Assembly (NCBI GenBank): GCA_041911695.1
Contig: JAYROM010000122.1
Location: 1-6,955, forward strand
Direction: 5' to 3'
Origin: Pseudaeromonas sp041911695
GTDB lineage: Bacteria > Pseudomonadota > Gammaproteobacteria > Enterobacterales > Aeromonadaceae
Length of the DNA stretch: 6,955 nt
Position 1 is the stretch's first letter; each line of letters opens with the position of its first letter. A program made the translations under genes and the position numbers. Positions 1 to 5,232 of the stretch are shown here, one piece after another. The notes beneath the pieces are model-generated. The model saw only the letters and a list, made by a program, of their open reading frames with translations, did no database searches and had not been told where the DNA came from.

Positions 1-333
1 CGTCCGAAAAACCTACATCCTCAGTACTACATGCTTAGTCGAGTCTTTACATTCGCCACCCAGCTGCGGACCGACACGCCACCGAATGACTAGCCTGATT
101 GGTTTTAACGCTTCCGCCCCAGGCAGGACTTCCACGCGATCTTGTGAAGGATGACCTTCCGATTCCCTAAGTCACAAGCAAGCTAGGGTAGAAGGGCTTC
201 GAGCAGGTTATTAAGCTGCTAAAGCGTAGGTTTCGTCGTTTGCGACTATTTTTTGCGGTTTATTAACGAGGCCTACCGCACCTCGGCATGCACCTTGGGT
301 TTCGCATTTCCCGTCGAATCCAGAATCAGCCCC
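1..333 (-). ncRNA. ssrA: tmRNA (transfer-messenger RNA), 3' end cut off by window edge
   Basis: This is tmRNA, which acts with SmpB to rescue stalled ribosomes by trans-translation and adds a degradation tag to the unfinished protein. The minus strand begins with GGGGCTGATTCTGGATTCGA at 333, the typical gammaproteobacterial tmRNA 5' end. The segment around 250 reads as the conserved resume region (AAAAAATAGTCGCAAACGAC). The 3' half carries the conserved stretches GCGTGGAAGTCCTGCCTGG and AAGCATGTAGTAC. The RNA leaves the window at position 1 within ...TTTTCGGACG. By comparison with the remembered E. coli sequence about 27 bases are missing, namely the T-arm and the acceptor 3' strand with CCA. 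It lies 47 bases downstream of smpB on the same strand, the usual arrangement. The identification is very secure; whether CCA is encoded cannot be seen. Confidence 0.97.
208..243 (-). other. tmRNA tag-peptide reading frame (ANDETYALAA, then TAA TAA)
   Basis: Reading the minus strand from the resume codon GCA at 243 gives ten codons, GCA AAC GAC GAA ACC TAC GCT TTA GCA GCT, followed by two stops (208-213). The peptide is ANDETYALAA. The E. coli tag is ANDENYALAA, so this one differs at position 5 (Thr for Asn) through a single AAC to ACC base change. The C-terminal LAA, recognised by ClpXP, and the N-terminal AND.. portion, contacted by SspB in E. coli, are kept. There is no initiation codon because the ribosome switches onto this frame. 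Confidence 0.95.
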
Positions 334-338
334 AATGT

Positions 339-367
339 GTTAAACGCATCTTACCTGAAACTGTCAG
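339..367 (-). promoter_or_regulatory. Candidate sigma70 promoter of ssrA
   Basis: On the minus strand, CTGACA (362-367) and TTTAAC (339-344) are separated by exactly 17 bases. The -10 ends five bases before the GGGG that starts mature tmRNA. The -35 matches TTGACA at five of six positions and the -10 is moderate. The site falls in the short smpB-ssrA gap, so tmRNA could be made independently of smpB. Co-transcription with smpB plus 5' processing is the alternative. Confidence 0.5.
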
Positions 368-380
368 CTATCGCCAGCGC

Positions 381-863
381 TTAGCGTTTGCTGTTCTTCA
401 TCACGCGAGCCTTGTCACGCTGCCATTCGCGTTCCTTGATGTCATCGCGCTTGTCGTGTTCTTGCTTACCACGGGCGAGACCGATTTCGACCTTGACCCA
501 GGAGCGCTTCCAGTACATCGACAGCGGGATCAGGGTATAGCCCTGGCGCTCGACCAGGCCGATCAGCTTCTCGATCTCGTTACGCTTAAGCAGCACCTTG
601 CGGATGCGGGTTGGATCGCAGACCACATGGGTTGAGGCCTGGTTCAGCGGCTGGATGCTGGTGCCAAACAGGAAAACCTGGCCGCGCTGCAGCATGACGT
701 AACTATCACCGAGATTAACCTTGCCGGCGCGCAGGGATTTGACTTCCCAGCCCTGCAGTTCTAGACCAGCTTCGAAGCGGTCTTCGATAAAGTATTCGTG
801 ACGCGCTTTCTTGTTCTGCGCAATCGAACTGGACCCGGCCTTGTTTGTTTTATTTTTGCTCAT
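381..863 (-). CDS. smpB: SsrA-binding protein SmpB
   Basis: SmpB (160 aa, the same length as E. coli SmpB) binds the tRNA-like domain of tmRNA and is required for trans-translation on stalled ribosomes. Family landmarks are all present: ARHEYFIEDRFEAGLEL (20-36), GWEVKSLRAGK (38-48), the STHVVCDPTR segment (77-86), and the basic C-terminal tail DKRDDIKEREW (137-147) that enters the empty mRNA channel. Residues aligned with E. coli N17 and E31 are conserved. The start at 863 is chosen because AAGG lies eight bases upstream and the protein then begins MSKNK as in relatives. The frame is open further upstream to 1031, but that part crosses the promoter and has no family similarity. ssrA, its RNA partner, lies 47 bases downstream. 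It is a complete gene with no anomalies. Confidence 0.97.
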   Translation of the reverse strand: MSKNKTNKAGSSSIAQNKKARHEYFIEDRFEAGLELQGWEVKSLRAGKVNLGDSYVMLQRGQVFLFGTSIQPLNQASTHVVCDPTRIRKVLLKRNEIEKLIGLVERQGYTLIPLSMYWKRSWVKVEIGLARGKQEHDKRDDIKEREWQRDKARVMKNSKR

Positions 864-896
864 GCGGGCAACCTTTTTTCTTGTAGTGGACGGGTC

Positions 897-924
897 ATTA
901 TACGGACAGGCGGCAGACAGTAAA
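897..924 (-). promoter_or_regulatory. Candidate sigma70 promoter of smpB
   Basis: The minus strand carries a perfect TATAAT (897-902), with TTTACT (919-924) sixteen bases upstream as a four-of-six match to the -35. Transcription would start near 890, leaving a leader of about 27 bases with the smpB ribosome site at 872-879. The element is inferred from sequence and position only. Confidence 0.55.
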
Positions 925-983
925 CCGCCGCGCACCATACCGACTGGCCGGAGACAAAATCCGGATGCGCTTTTGTGCGCCAG

Positions 984-992
984 TGCTAGAAT
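984..992 (+). promoter_or_regulatory. Candidate extended -10 promoter of ratA-rnfH
   Basis: TGCTAGAAT combines an extended -10 TGn (984-986) with a -10 TAGAAT (987-992). No good -35 hexamer lies 16-18 bases upstream, as is common for extended -10 promoters. Transcription would begin near 999, about 20 bases before the ratA ATG. A GCGC/GCGC mini-hairpin lies just upstream (967-980). Confidence 0.45.
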
Positions 993-1017
993 CCGTGCCG
1001 TTGCAAGAGGAGTGCGG

Positions 1018-1452
1018 ATGGCTCGTATCAATCGCAGTGCACTGGTGATGTTCAGTGCGGGGCAGATGTATGCCCTGGTTAATGATGTAGCGGCTTACCC
1101 CGCTTTTCTGCCGGGTTGTGCCGGCAGTGCCGTGCTCGAGCAGTCGGATGACAGTATGCTGGCCCGGGTTGAGGTTGCTAAAGCGGGTATTCATAAGGCG
1201 TTTACCACGCGCAACCGACTGCAGACTGATCGTCAGATCGTGATGGAGTTGGTCGAGGGGCCATTTCGTCAGCTGCAAGGGGTCTGGTCGTTTACCCCGC
1301 TGGATGAGGACGCCTGTAAGGTGGAGCTGGCCCTGGAGTTTGAATTCAGCTCCAGGCTGGTGGAATTGGCCTTTGGCCATGTATTTACTGAACTGGTGAA
1401 TGCCATGGTGCGTGCGTTCACGCTACGGGCCAAGGAGGTCTATGGTGGGTGA
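1018..1452 (+). CDS. ratA: RatA/COQ10-like START-domain protein (type II toxin-antitoxin RatA family)
   Basis: This 144-residue protein belongs to the RatA (YfjG)/COQ10 branch of the START-like lipid-binding fold. E. coli RatA was reported to bind the 50S subunit and block 70S assembly. The mitochondrial relative COQ10 binds ubiquinone, so the core role remains debated. Family motifs visible are VNDVAAYPAFLPGC (21-34), AGIHKAFTTRN (56-66), the VEGPFR segment (79-84), Trp90, and the C-terminal helix FTELVNAMVRAFTLRAKEVY (123-142). The ATG at 1018 is preceded by AGAGGAG five bases upstream and gives the family N-terminus (ARINRSALV). The open frame upstream to 811 runs antisense through smpB and is not supported. 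It overlaps rnfH by 11 bases, which suggests translational coupling. Complete; family assignment is firm, biological role less so. Confidence 0.94.
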   Translation: MARINRSALVMFSAGQMYALVNDVAAYPAFLPGCAGSAVLEQSDDSMLARVEVAKAGIHKAFTTRNRLQTDRQIVMELVEGPFRQLQGVWSFTPLDEDACKVELALEFEFSSRLVELAFGHVFTELVNAMVRAFTLRAKEVYGG

Positions 1453-1768
1453 GTTGTTGCGGGTTGAAGTCGTGTACGCGTTGCCGATGCGGCAGACTGT
1501 CTTGCCGGTCTCGGTCACTGCAGGCAGCACGGTAGAACAGGCTATTGCGCAGAGTGGGATGTTGCGTCGTTTCCCGGAAATTGCCGATCGACCGTTGGCC
1601 GTGGGTATCTATAGCCGACCGGTGACGTTGCAGACCGTACTGCAGGGGGGAGAACGGATTGAGATTTATCGACCGCTGGTGGCGGATCCGCGTGCGATGC
1701 GTCAGCAGCGCGCCGAGCGAGCCAAGGCCGAAGGGCGTAGCCATCCGGTGACCGGTGCGCGTCGATAA
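1442..1768 (+). CDS. rnfH: RnfH-family ubiquitin-like (beta-grasp) protein
   Basis: This is a 108-residue member of the RnfH (YfjF/RatB) family with a predicted beta-grasp, ubiquitin-like fold. Its exact function is unknown; the name comes from association with rnf electron-transport genes in some bacteria. Recognisable segments are RVEVVYALP (7-15), VEQAIAQSG (31-39), VGIYSRP (54-60) and IEIYRPLVADP (73-83), followed by an Arg/Ala-rich tail. A very strong AAGGAGG (1432-1438) precedes it. The ATG at 1442 is only three bases from that site, while the in-frame GTG at 1445 is at six, so either start may be used; they differ by one residue. The start lies inside the end of ratA (11-base overlap), pointing to a coupled two-gene operon. 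A terminator follows 20 bases after the stop. Confidence 0.93.
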   Translation: MVGELLRVEVVYALPMRQTVLPVSVTAGSTVEQAIAQSGMLRRFPEIADRPLAVGIYSRPVTLQTVLQGGERIEIYRPLVADPRAMRQQRAERAKAEGRSHPVTGARR

Positions 1769-1788
1769 GGGATATTCGCCTTGTGCTA

Positions 1789-1834
1789 AAACAGAACGCC
1801 CCGATCAATAGAGTCTGATCGGGGCGTTCTGTTT
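1789..1834. terminator. Bidirectional rho-independent terminator between convergent rnfH and bamE
   Basis: A perfect 19-base inverted repeat has arms 1789-1807 and 1816-1834 with an eight-base loop (1808-1815). The core arm is AACGCCCCGATCA. Its outer AAA/TTT ends give TTT on the plus strand and TTTT on the minus strand. It begins 20 bases after the rnfH stop and lies 47 bases beyond the bamE stop, so it can end both transcripts. The U-tracts are short but the stem is very stable. Confidence 0.85.
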
Positions 1835-1854
1835 GTGGGGCACCGGCTTACGGC

Positions 1855-1877
1855 GGTCTGGCGCGCTTCGCCAGATC
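1855..1877 (-). other. Second hairpin directly after bamE
   Basis: TCTGGCG (1857-1863) pairs with CGCCAGA (1869-1875) around a five-base loop, extended by a G-U and a G-C pair (1855-1856 with 1876-1877). On the bamE transcript this hairpin forms four bases after the stop codon. No U-tract follows, so alone it is not a terminator. It may protect the bamE mRNA 3' end or support the terminator at 1789-1834; that role is inferred. Confidence 0.45.
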
Positions 1878-1881
1878 CACC

Positions 1882-2220
1882 TTACAGCGGCAGGGTGAAA
1901 GTGCTCGGTGTTGGGAAGTCTCCAGACAGTGACACCAGTTTGTCGCCATCGAAGTGTGCAGTCAGCACCTTGCTCTGCGGATCTTTCCACCCTTCGCGCA
2001 AGTAATAGACATAGTGCCACTGGGCGCTGTCAAAGGCGTCCTGGACCATGGGGCTACCCAGCACAAAAGCGACCTGCTCGCGGGTCATGCCGGCGCGCAA
2101 TTGGGCGATCTGTTTCTGCTCCACAAAGTTACCTTGTGGAATATCAATTCGGTAGACGCAACCGCTGGTCAGCAACATGGCCGCAGTCAGCGTAGAGACG
2201 AGCAGGAATTTCATACGCAT
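1882..2220 (-). CDS. bamE: Outer membrane protein assembly factor BamE (SmpA/OmlA lipoprotein)
   Basis: BamE is a small lipoprotein of the BAM complex, which inserts beta-barrel proteins into the outer membrane. The 112-residue product starts with a positively charged n-region (MRMK) and a hydrophobic segment, ending in a lipobox-like LTSGC with the lipidated Cys at 21. E. coli BamE has the similar LTAGC. The mature part shows the SmpA/OmlA pattern: YRIDIPQGN (23-31), LRAGMTREQV (41-50), LGSPM (54-58) and WHYVYY (68-73). The residue after Cys is Val, not Asp, which favours outer-membrane sorting by Lol. An in-frame ATG two codons later (2214) is possible, but AGAG is better spaced for 2220. 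recN lies upstream on the same strand, but a terminator and a promoter separate them. Complete and confident. Confidence 0.96.
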   Translation of the reverse strand: MRMKFLLVSTLTAAMLLTSGCVYRIDIPQGNFVEQKQIAQLRAGMTREQVAFVLGSPMVQDAFDSAQWHYVYYLREGWKDPQSKVLTAHFDGDKLVSLSGDFPTPSTFTLPL

Positions 2221-2259
2221 GGAGTGCTCTGTAAGTCGTCATAAAATCAGGCTGGCCAG

Positions 2260-2287
2260 ATAATAGCGGGAAGCGGCCGGAAGTGAA
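2260..2287 (-). promoter_or_regulatory. Candidate sigma70 promoter of bamE
   Basis: On the minus strand TTCACT (2282-2287) and TATTAT (2260-2265) are spaced by 16 bases, each reasonably close to consensus. The predicted start near 2253 gives a leader of about 33 bases. The -35 box touches the T-run of the recN terminator, so bamE can be expressed constitutively although recN upstream is SOS-controlled. Confidence 0.5.
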
Positions 2288-2314
2288 AGCGCGGGGGCGG
2301 GATTGTCCCCGCGC
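2286..2314 (-). terminator. recN transcription terminator
   Basis: On the minus strand GCGCGGGG (2307-2314) pairs perfectly with CCCCGCGC (2289-2296) around a ten-base loop, followed by TTT (2286-2288). It begins 24 bases after the recN stop. The stem is very GC-rich but the U-tract is only three bases, so termination may be partial. Confidence 0.55.
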
Positions 2315-2337
2315 GTTGTAGGCAATCGTGAGCCAGA

Positions 2338-4008
2338 CTAACGACCAGTTGCCAATAACTCGCGCGCATTGGCCAGCGTGTTACGGGTGATTTGATCGCC
2401 GCCAAGCAGACGAGCCAGTTCATCCAACCGTCCTTTCTGATCCAGCGTCTGCATGCTGGTTTCGGTCATGCTGTCGTGATGCTGCTTGCTGACATACAGA
2501 TGATGATGACCTTGCCCCGCCACTTGTGGCAGGTGGGTCACGACCAGGACCTGGGTAGAGCGGCCGAGTTCGCGCAACAAACGGCCGACCACACTGGCCG
2601 TTGGCCCGCTGATGCCAACATCCACTTCATCAAAAATCAGGGTCGGGGTAGCGATACGCTCGGCAGTAATTACCTGGATCGCCAAGCTAATGCGGGAGAG
2701 TTCGCCCCCAGAGGCAACTTTGGCCAGTGGTTGCAGTGGCTGGCCACGATTGGTGGTCACCAGGAACTGCACGCTATCGCTACCCAGTGGTGAGGGGGCG
2801 GTTTGCGGCTGATTTTCGACGGTAATCGCCAATTGCCCCTCCGGCATGGCCAGCGCCTGGATGCGTTCGCTGATCTGCAACGACAAGGCCTGCGCGTGTT
2901 GTTGACGGCTCAGGCTGAGGCGCTGCGCACTGTCACGATACTGTTGCGCCCACTGCTGCAATTCGTCAGCGAGTGATTCAACACGGGCATCATCCCGGCC
3001 CAGCGAGGCCAGCTCTTCCGCCAGTTGTTGGTGGTGGGCCGCCAATTCAGCCGGGCGGACATGGTGCTTGCGCGCCAGGGTCAGGGTGCGAGACATCCGC
3101 TCTTCCAGCCAGGCCAGACGTTCCGGGTCGAGCTCCAGCCGGTCCAGATAACGCTGTAGCTCTTGATGCCCCTCTTCGACCTGGATACGGGCCTCTTCCA
3201 GCATTTGGCAGATCGGTTGTAGACGGTCATCGAGACTGCATAGTTGATCCAGCTGTCGGCTGGCCTGATTGAACAGGCCGAGCAGACTGACTTCCTCGTT
3301 ATCATGTAGCAGATCCAGGCTGGCTTGGCAGGTGGAAAGCAACTCGCCGCGATTGGATAACCGGCTGTGCTCCTGCTCGACCTCCTCATATTCGCCCGGC
3401 TGCAGGGCGAACTGATCCAGCTCTTCAACTTGGTATTCAAGCAGTTGGCGACGGGCTTCGCGGGCTTGTTGTGCCTGGCGCAGGCGCTGCAATTCTTGCT
3501 GGCTGGCGTGCCACTGGCGGTAACTGGTGCGTGTCTCCTCAAGCAGGCCGTGATGGCCGGCATAGGCGTCGAGAATATCCAGCTGATGTTCCGGTCGCAG
3601 CAGCAGCTGATGGGCATGCTGGCCATGGATGTTAATTAACAACTGTCCGAGATGTTTGAGCTGGGTAAGTGGTACTGGAGTGCCATTGATGTAGGCGCGC
3701 GAGCGGCCTTCCGCGGTAATCACCCGGCGCAGCAGGCATTCTCCCTCTTCATGCAGACCGTTCTCCTGTAGCCAGCGCCGGGCCTCTGGCTGCTGGCCAA
3801 GGGCAAATCGCGCGGTGATCTCGCTGCGCTCGGCCCCGGGGCGCACCATGCTACCCTCCGCCCGCTCGCCCAGACAGAGCCCTAATGCATCGATGGCGAT
3901 GGATTTACCGGCCCCGGTTTCGCCGGTAATGCAGGTCATGCCGGCATGCAGGTCGAGTTCAAGAAAACGGACGATGGCAAAGTTTTGGATAGTCAGTTGA
4001 GTCAGCAT
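2338..4008 (-). CDS. recN: DNA repair protein RecN
   Basis: RecN is an SMC-like ATPase that acts early in double-strand break repair, holding broken ends or sister chromatids together. The 556-residue protein (E. coli 553) has the split ABC ATPase layout. The N-terminal half shows Walker A GETGAGKS (29-36) and the Q-loop segment INIHGQHAHQ (125-134). A long Gln/Leu/Glu-rich coiled-coil region (about 155-385) carries the central LDPERL and LARKHHV segments. The C-terminal half has the signature SGGELSR (433-439), Walker B LIFDEVD (457-463), D-loop region GISGPTA (465-471) and H-loop THLPQVAG (491-498). The ATG at 4008 has GAGG seven bases upstream and gives the family start MLTQLTIQNFAIV. Stop is TAG. 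Two LexA boxes lie just upstream, so strong SOS control is expected. The gene is intact with no missing catalytic residue. Confidence 0.98.
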   Translation of the reverse strand: MLTQLTIQNFAIVRFLELDLHAGMTCITGETGAGKSIAIDALGLCLGERAEGSMVRPGAERSEITARFALGQQPEARRWLQENGLHEEGECLLRRVITAEGRSRAYINGTPVPLTQLKHLGQLLINIHGQHAHQLLLRPEHQLDILDAYAGHHGLLEETRTSYRQWHASQQELQRLRQAQQAREARRQLLEYQVEELDQFALQPGEYEEVEQEHSRLSNRGELLSTCQASLDLLHDNEEVSLLGLFNQASRQLDQLCSLDDRLQPICQMLEEARIQVEEGHQELQRYLDRLELDPERLAWLEERMSRTLTLARKHHVRPAELAAHHQQLAEELASLGRDDARVESLADELQQWAQQYRDSAQRLSLSRQQHAQALSLQISERIQALAMPEGQLAITVENQPQTAPSPLGSDSVQFLVTTNRGQPLQPLAKVASGGELSRISLAIQVITAERIATPTLIFDEVDVGISGPTASVVGRLLRELGRSTQVLVVTHLPQVAGQGHHHLYVSKQHHDSMTETSMQTLDQKGRLDELARLLGGDQITRNTLANARELLATGR

Positions 4009-4022
4009 GACGGCGCCTCGAA

Positions 4023-4042
4023 TACTGTATTGATAGCCAGTG
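4023..4042. promoter_or_regulatory. LexA box, recN-proximal
   Basis: TACTG-N10-CAGTG matches the gammaproteobacterial SOS consensus TACTG-N10-CAGTA at nine of ten outer positions. It lies 14 bases from the recN ATG and covers the end of the predicted -10 and the transcription start. Its centre is 22 bases from the other box. The slight mismatch suggests weaker LexA binding than the distal box. Confidence 0.82.
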
Positions 4043-4066
4043 TATACTGTTTATCGATACAGTAAA
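4039..4066 (-). promoter_or_regulatory. Candidate recN promoter overlapped by LexA boxes
   Basis: On the minus strand TTTACT (4061-4066) and TACACT (4039-4044) are 16 bases apart. The -35 overlaps the edge of the distal LexA box, the spacer lies within it, and the -10 runs into the proximal box. LexA bound at both would block RNA polymerase. Other -10 readings nearby (TATACA, TATCAA) are possible, so the exact hexamers are uncertain. Confidence 0.5.
4045..4064. promoter_or_regulatory. LexA box, recN-distal, perfect outer palindrome
   Basis: TACTGTTTATCGATACAGTA is a full match to TACTG-N10-CAGTA and to the core CTGT-N8-ACAG. It lies 37 bases upstream of the recN start codon and overlaps the predicted -35 and spacer. 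This is the stronger of the two SOS operators. Confidence 0.93.
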
Positions 4067-4123
4067 GCGCCGTCTATTTCATCACTGCCATCCGTTATCT
4101 GCAGCGCGTTGCCGGTCACGGAT

Positions 4124-5008
4124 TTAGAACAGTTTACTGCCCCAGCCGAGCTTGTTGCGCAGGACATTAAAGTAGCTGTGACCGAGCGGATGCACCAGTT
4201 TCAGGCTGTGCTGGCTCTTGCGCAGCAGGATTTCATCCCCCGGATGGACGGCCAGGCTGACCTGCCCGTCGCAACTGATCTGTAGCTGATCATCAATATT
4301 GTCCGGCGACAGCACCAGTTTCACCTCGCTGTCGGCATCAATGACGATCGGGCGACAGCTCAAGGTGTGCGGGAACATCGGCACCAGTGCCATGGCGTTT
4401 AACCCCGGTGTCAGGATCGGGCCGCCGGCTGACAGGGCGTAGGCGGTCGAGCCGGTCGGGGTGGCAACGATAATGCCGTCGGCACGCTGGCTGTACATAA
4501 AGATGTCGTCGATATGCACGGCGAAATCGATCATATGGGCAATCTTGCCTGGGTGCAGCACCGCCTCGTTGAGGGCGGTACCTGAGGCTTGTAACTCACC
4601 GAGCCGATGCACGCTGACACTAAGCAGGAAGCGTTTTTCGACCTGGTAGTGGCCATCCAGCACCGCTGCGAGGGGGGCTTCGAAATCCTGCGGCGAGAGG
4701 TCGGTAAGAAAACCCAGATTGCCACGGTTGACGCCGAGCACCGGGACATCATGGCGTGCCATGATCCGTGCCGCGCCGAGCATGTTGCCGTCGCCACCGA
4801 CCACGATGGCCAGATCAGCCACCATACCAAGCGCCGCCAGGTCACGGGTCTCGGCCCCGGCAATCTGCAGTTGTTCGGCGACACGGCTCTCGATGACCAC
4901 CTGTTTGCCCGAGGCGGTCAGGAAATCATACAGGGCGTGCAGGGTCTGGTTGGCGCCATGGTGGGCGGGTTTGCCAATCAGGGCAATGGTGTCAAAACGT
5001 GCTGGCAT
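4124..5008 (-). CDS. nadK: NAD kinase (ATP-dependent NAD+ phosphorylation)
   Basis: NadK phosphorylates NAD+ to NADP+ in the cytoplasm, the sole de novo source of NADP in most bacteria. The 294-residue protein (E. coli 292) has the family motifs in order: GGDGNMLGAAR (71-81) with the catalytic Asp73, NRGNLGFLTDL (94-104), NEAVLHPGK (147-155), the diagnostic TPTGSTAYALSAGGPI (183-198), PMFPHTLS (210-217) and SCDGQ (245-249), ending in LGWGSKLF. The start at 5008 is supported by N-terminal alignment (FDTIALIGKPAH) although only a weak GGA lies upstream. It is followed by recN on the same strand after 115 bases. No clear terminator is seen in that gap, so some read-through into recN is possible despite the LexA-controlled promoter. 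It is divergent from grpE. Confidence 0.97.
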   Translation of the reverse strand: MPARFDTIALIGKPAHHGANQTLHALYDFLTASGKQVVIESRVAEQLQIAGAETRDLAALGMVADLAIVVGGDGNMLGAARIMARHDVPVLGVNRGNLGFLTDLSPQDFEAPLAAVLDGHYQVEKRFLLSVSVHRLGELQASGTALNEAVLHPGKIAHMIDFAVHIDDIFMYSQRADGIIVATPTGSTAYALSAGGPILTPGLNAMALVPMFPHTLSCRPIVIDADSEVKLVLSPDNIDDQLQISCDGQVSLAVHPGDEILLRKSQHSLKLVHPLGHSYFNVLRNKLGWGSKLF

Positions 5009-5036
5009 GGCAAGTCCATGAAAACAGTGATGCTTC

Positions 5037-5042
5037 AGTATA
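5037..5042 (-). promoter_or_regulatory. Possible nadK -10 element
   Basis: TATACT on the minus strand is a five-of-six match to the -10 consensus, and a start near 5030 would give a leader of about 20 bases before the nadK ATG. No convincing -35 is found 16-18 bases upstream, and there is no extended TGn. The call is tentative. Confidence 0.3.
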
Positions 5043-5101
5043 CTGCGATTCGCCGCCGGGGCCAGTTACCCAGGCAAGTCACATCTGATGCGGTGCTGTT
5101 G

Positions 5102-5130
5102 CTTGAAAGCGCGATTTTCGTCCCCATAAT
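5102..5130 (+). promoter_or_regulatory. Sigma32 heat-shock promoter of grpE
   Basis: CTTGAAA (5102-5108), a 13-base spacer and CCCCATAAT (5122-5130) reproduce the RpoH consensus (CTTGAAA, 13-15 bases, CCCCATNT) essentially perfectly. Transcription should start near 5137, giving a leader of roughly 95 bases before grpE. The last five spacer bases and the -10 start (TTCGTCCCCAT) are identical to the proximal dnaK promoter. Confidence 0.92.
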
Positions 5131-5144
5131 AGTCGGCAAGTTTT

Positions 5145-5188
5145 GCGGTAGATGACCAGACAAGGCTGCTTGCCCGTCAATCTACCGT
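5145..5188 (+). other. Stem-loop in the grpE 5' leader
   Basis: CGGTAGA (5146-5152) pairs with TCTACCG (5181-5187). After a single bulged A (5180), TGAC (5153-5156) pairs with GTCA (5176-5179). Inside, CAAG (5161-5164) can pair with CTTG (5169-5172). A G-U pair may close the base. The structure begins about eight bases into the predicted transcript. It does not include the ribosome site at 5224-5227, so a classical thermosensor is not evident. A role in mRNA stability is possible but unproven. Confidence 0.5.
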
Positions 5189-5232
5189 GTGGGATACGCG
5201 CTTTTTTGCGACAGATAATGTTTGGAGATGTC

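Noticed and set aside
288..635. A 115-codon plus-strand frame spanning the ssrA 5' end and smpB
   Set aside because: It crosses a structural RNA gene and runs antisense to the conserved C-terminal half of SmpB.
864..1031. N-terminal extension of SmpB to 216 residues
   Set aside because: The extension covers the smpB promoter and the ratA start, has no similarity to SmpB, and the ATG at 863 has a well-placed ribosome site and gives the standard length.
2392..2793. A 133-codon plus-strand frame opposite recN
   Set aside because: It is antisense to the conserved RecN C-terminal ATPase half, and no promoter, ribosome site or protein family supports it.
3081..3626. A 181-codon minus-strand frame inside recN
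   Set aside because: It lies in another frame of the fully supported recN. Its translation is rich in Cys, Trp, Ser and Arg with no domain, typical of an out-of-frame reading.
4090..4123. A terminator for nadK formed by ATCCGT/ACGGAT
   Set aside because: The stem is only six base pairs around a 22-base loop and no T-run follows on the minus strand.
4607..5155. A 182-codon plus-strand frame opposite nadK that reaches the grpE promoter
   Set aside because: It is antisense to nadK motifs and reads through the grpE sigma32 promoter, so it is a shadow frame.
5145..5227. A ROSE-type or fourU RNA thermometer controlling grpE
   Set aside because: The leader stem does not include the ribosome site GGAG (5224-5227), and I found no complementary segment in the leader that would mask it.
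5152..5232. N-terminal extension of GrpE from ATG 5152 or 5218
   Set aside because: Neither codon has a ribosome site, and the added residues do not resemble GrpE. The ATG at 5233 with GGAG is the standard start.
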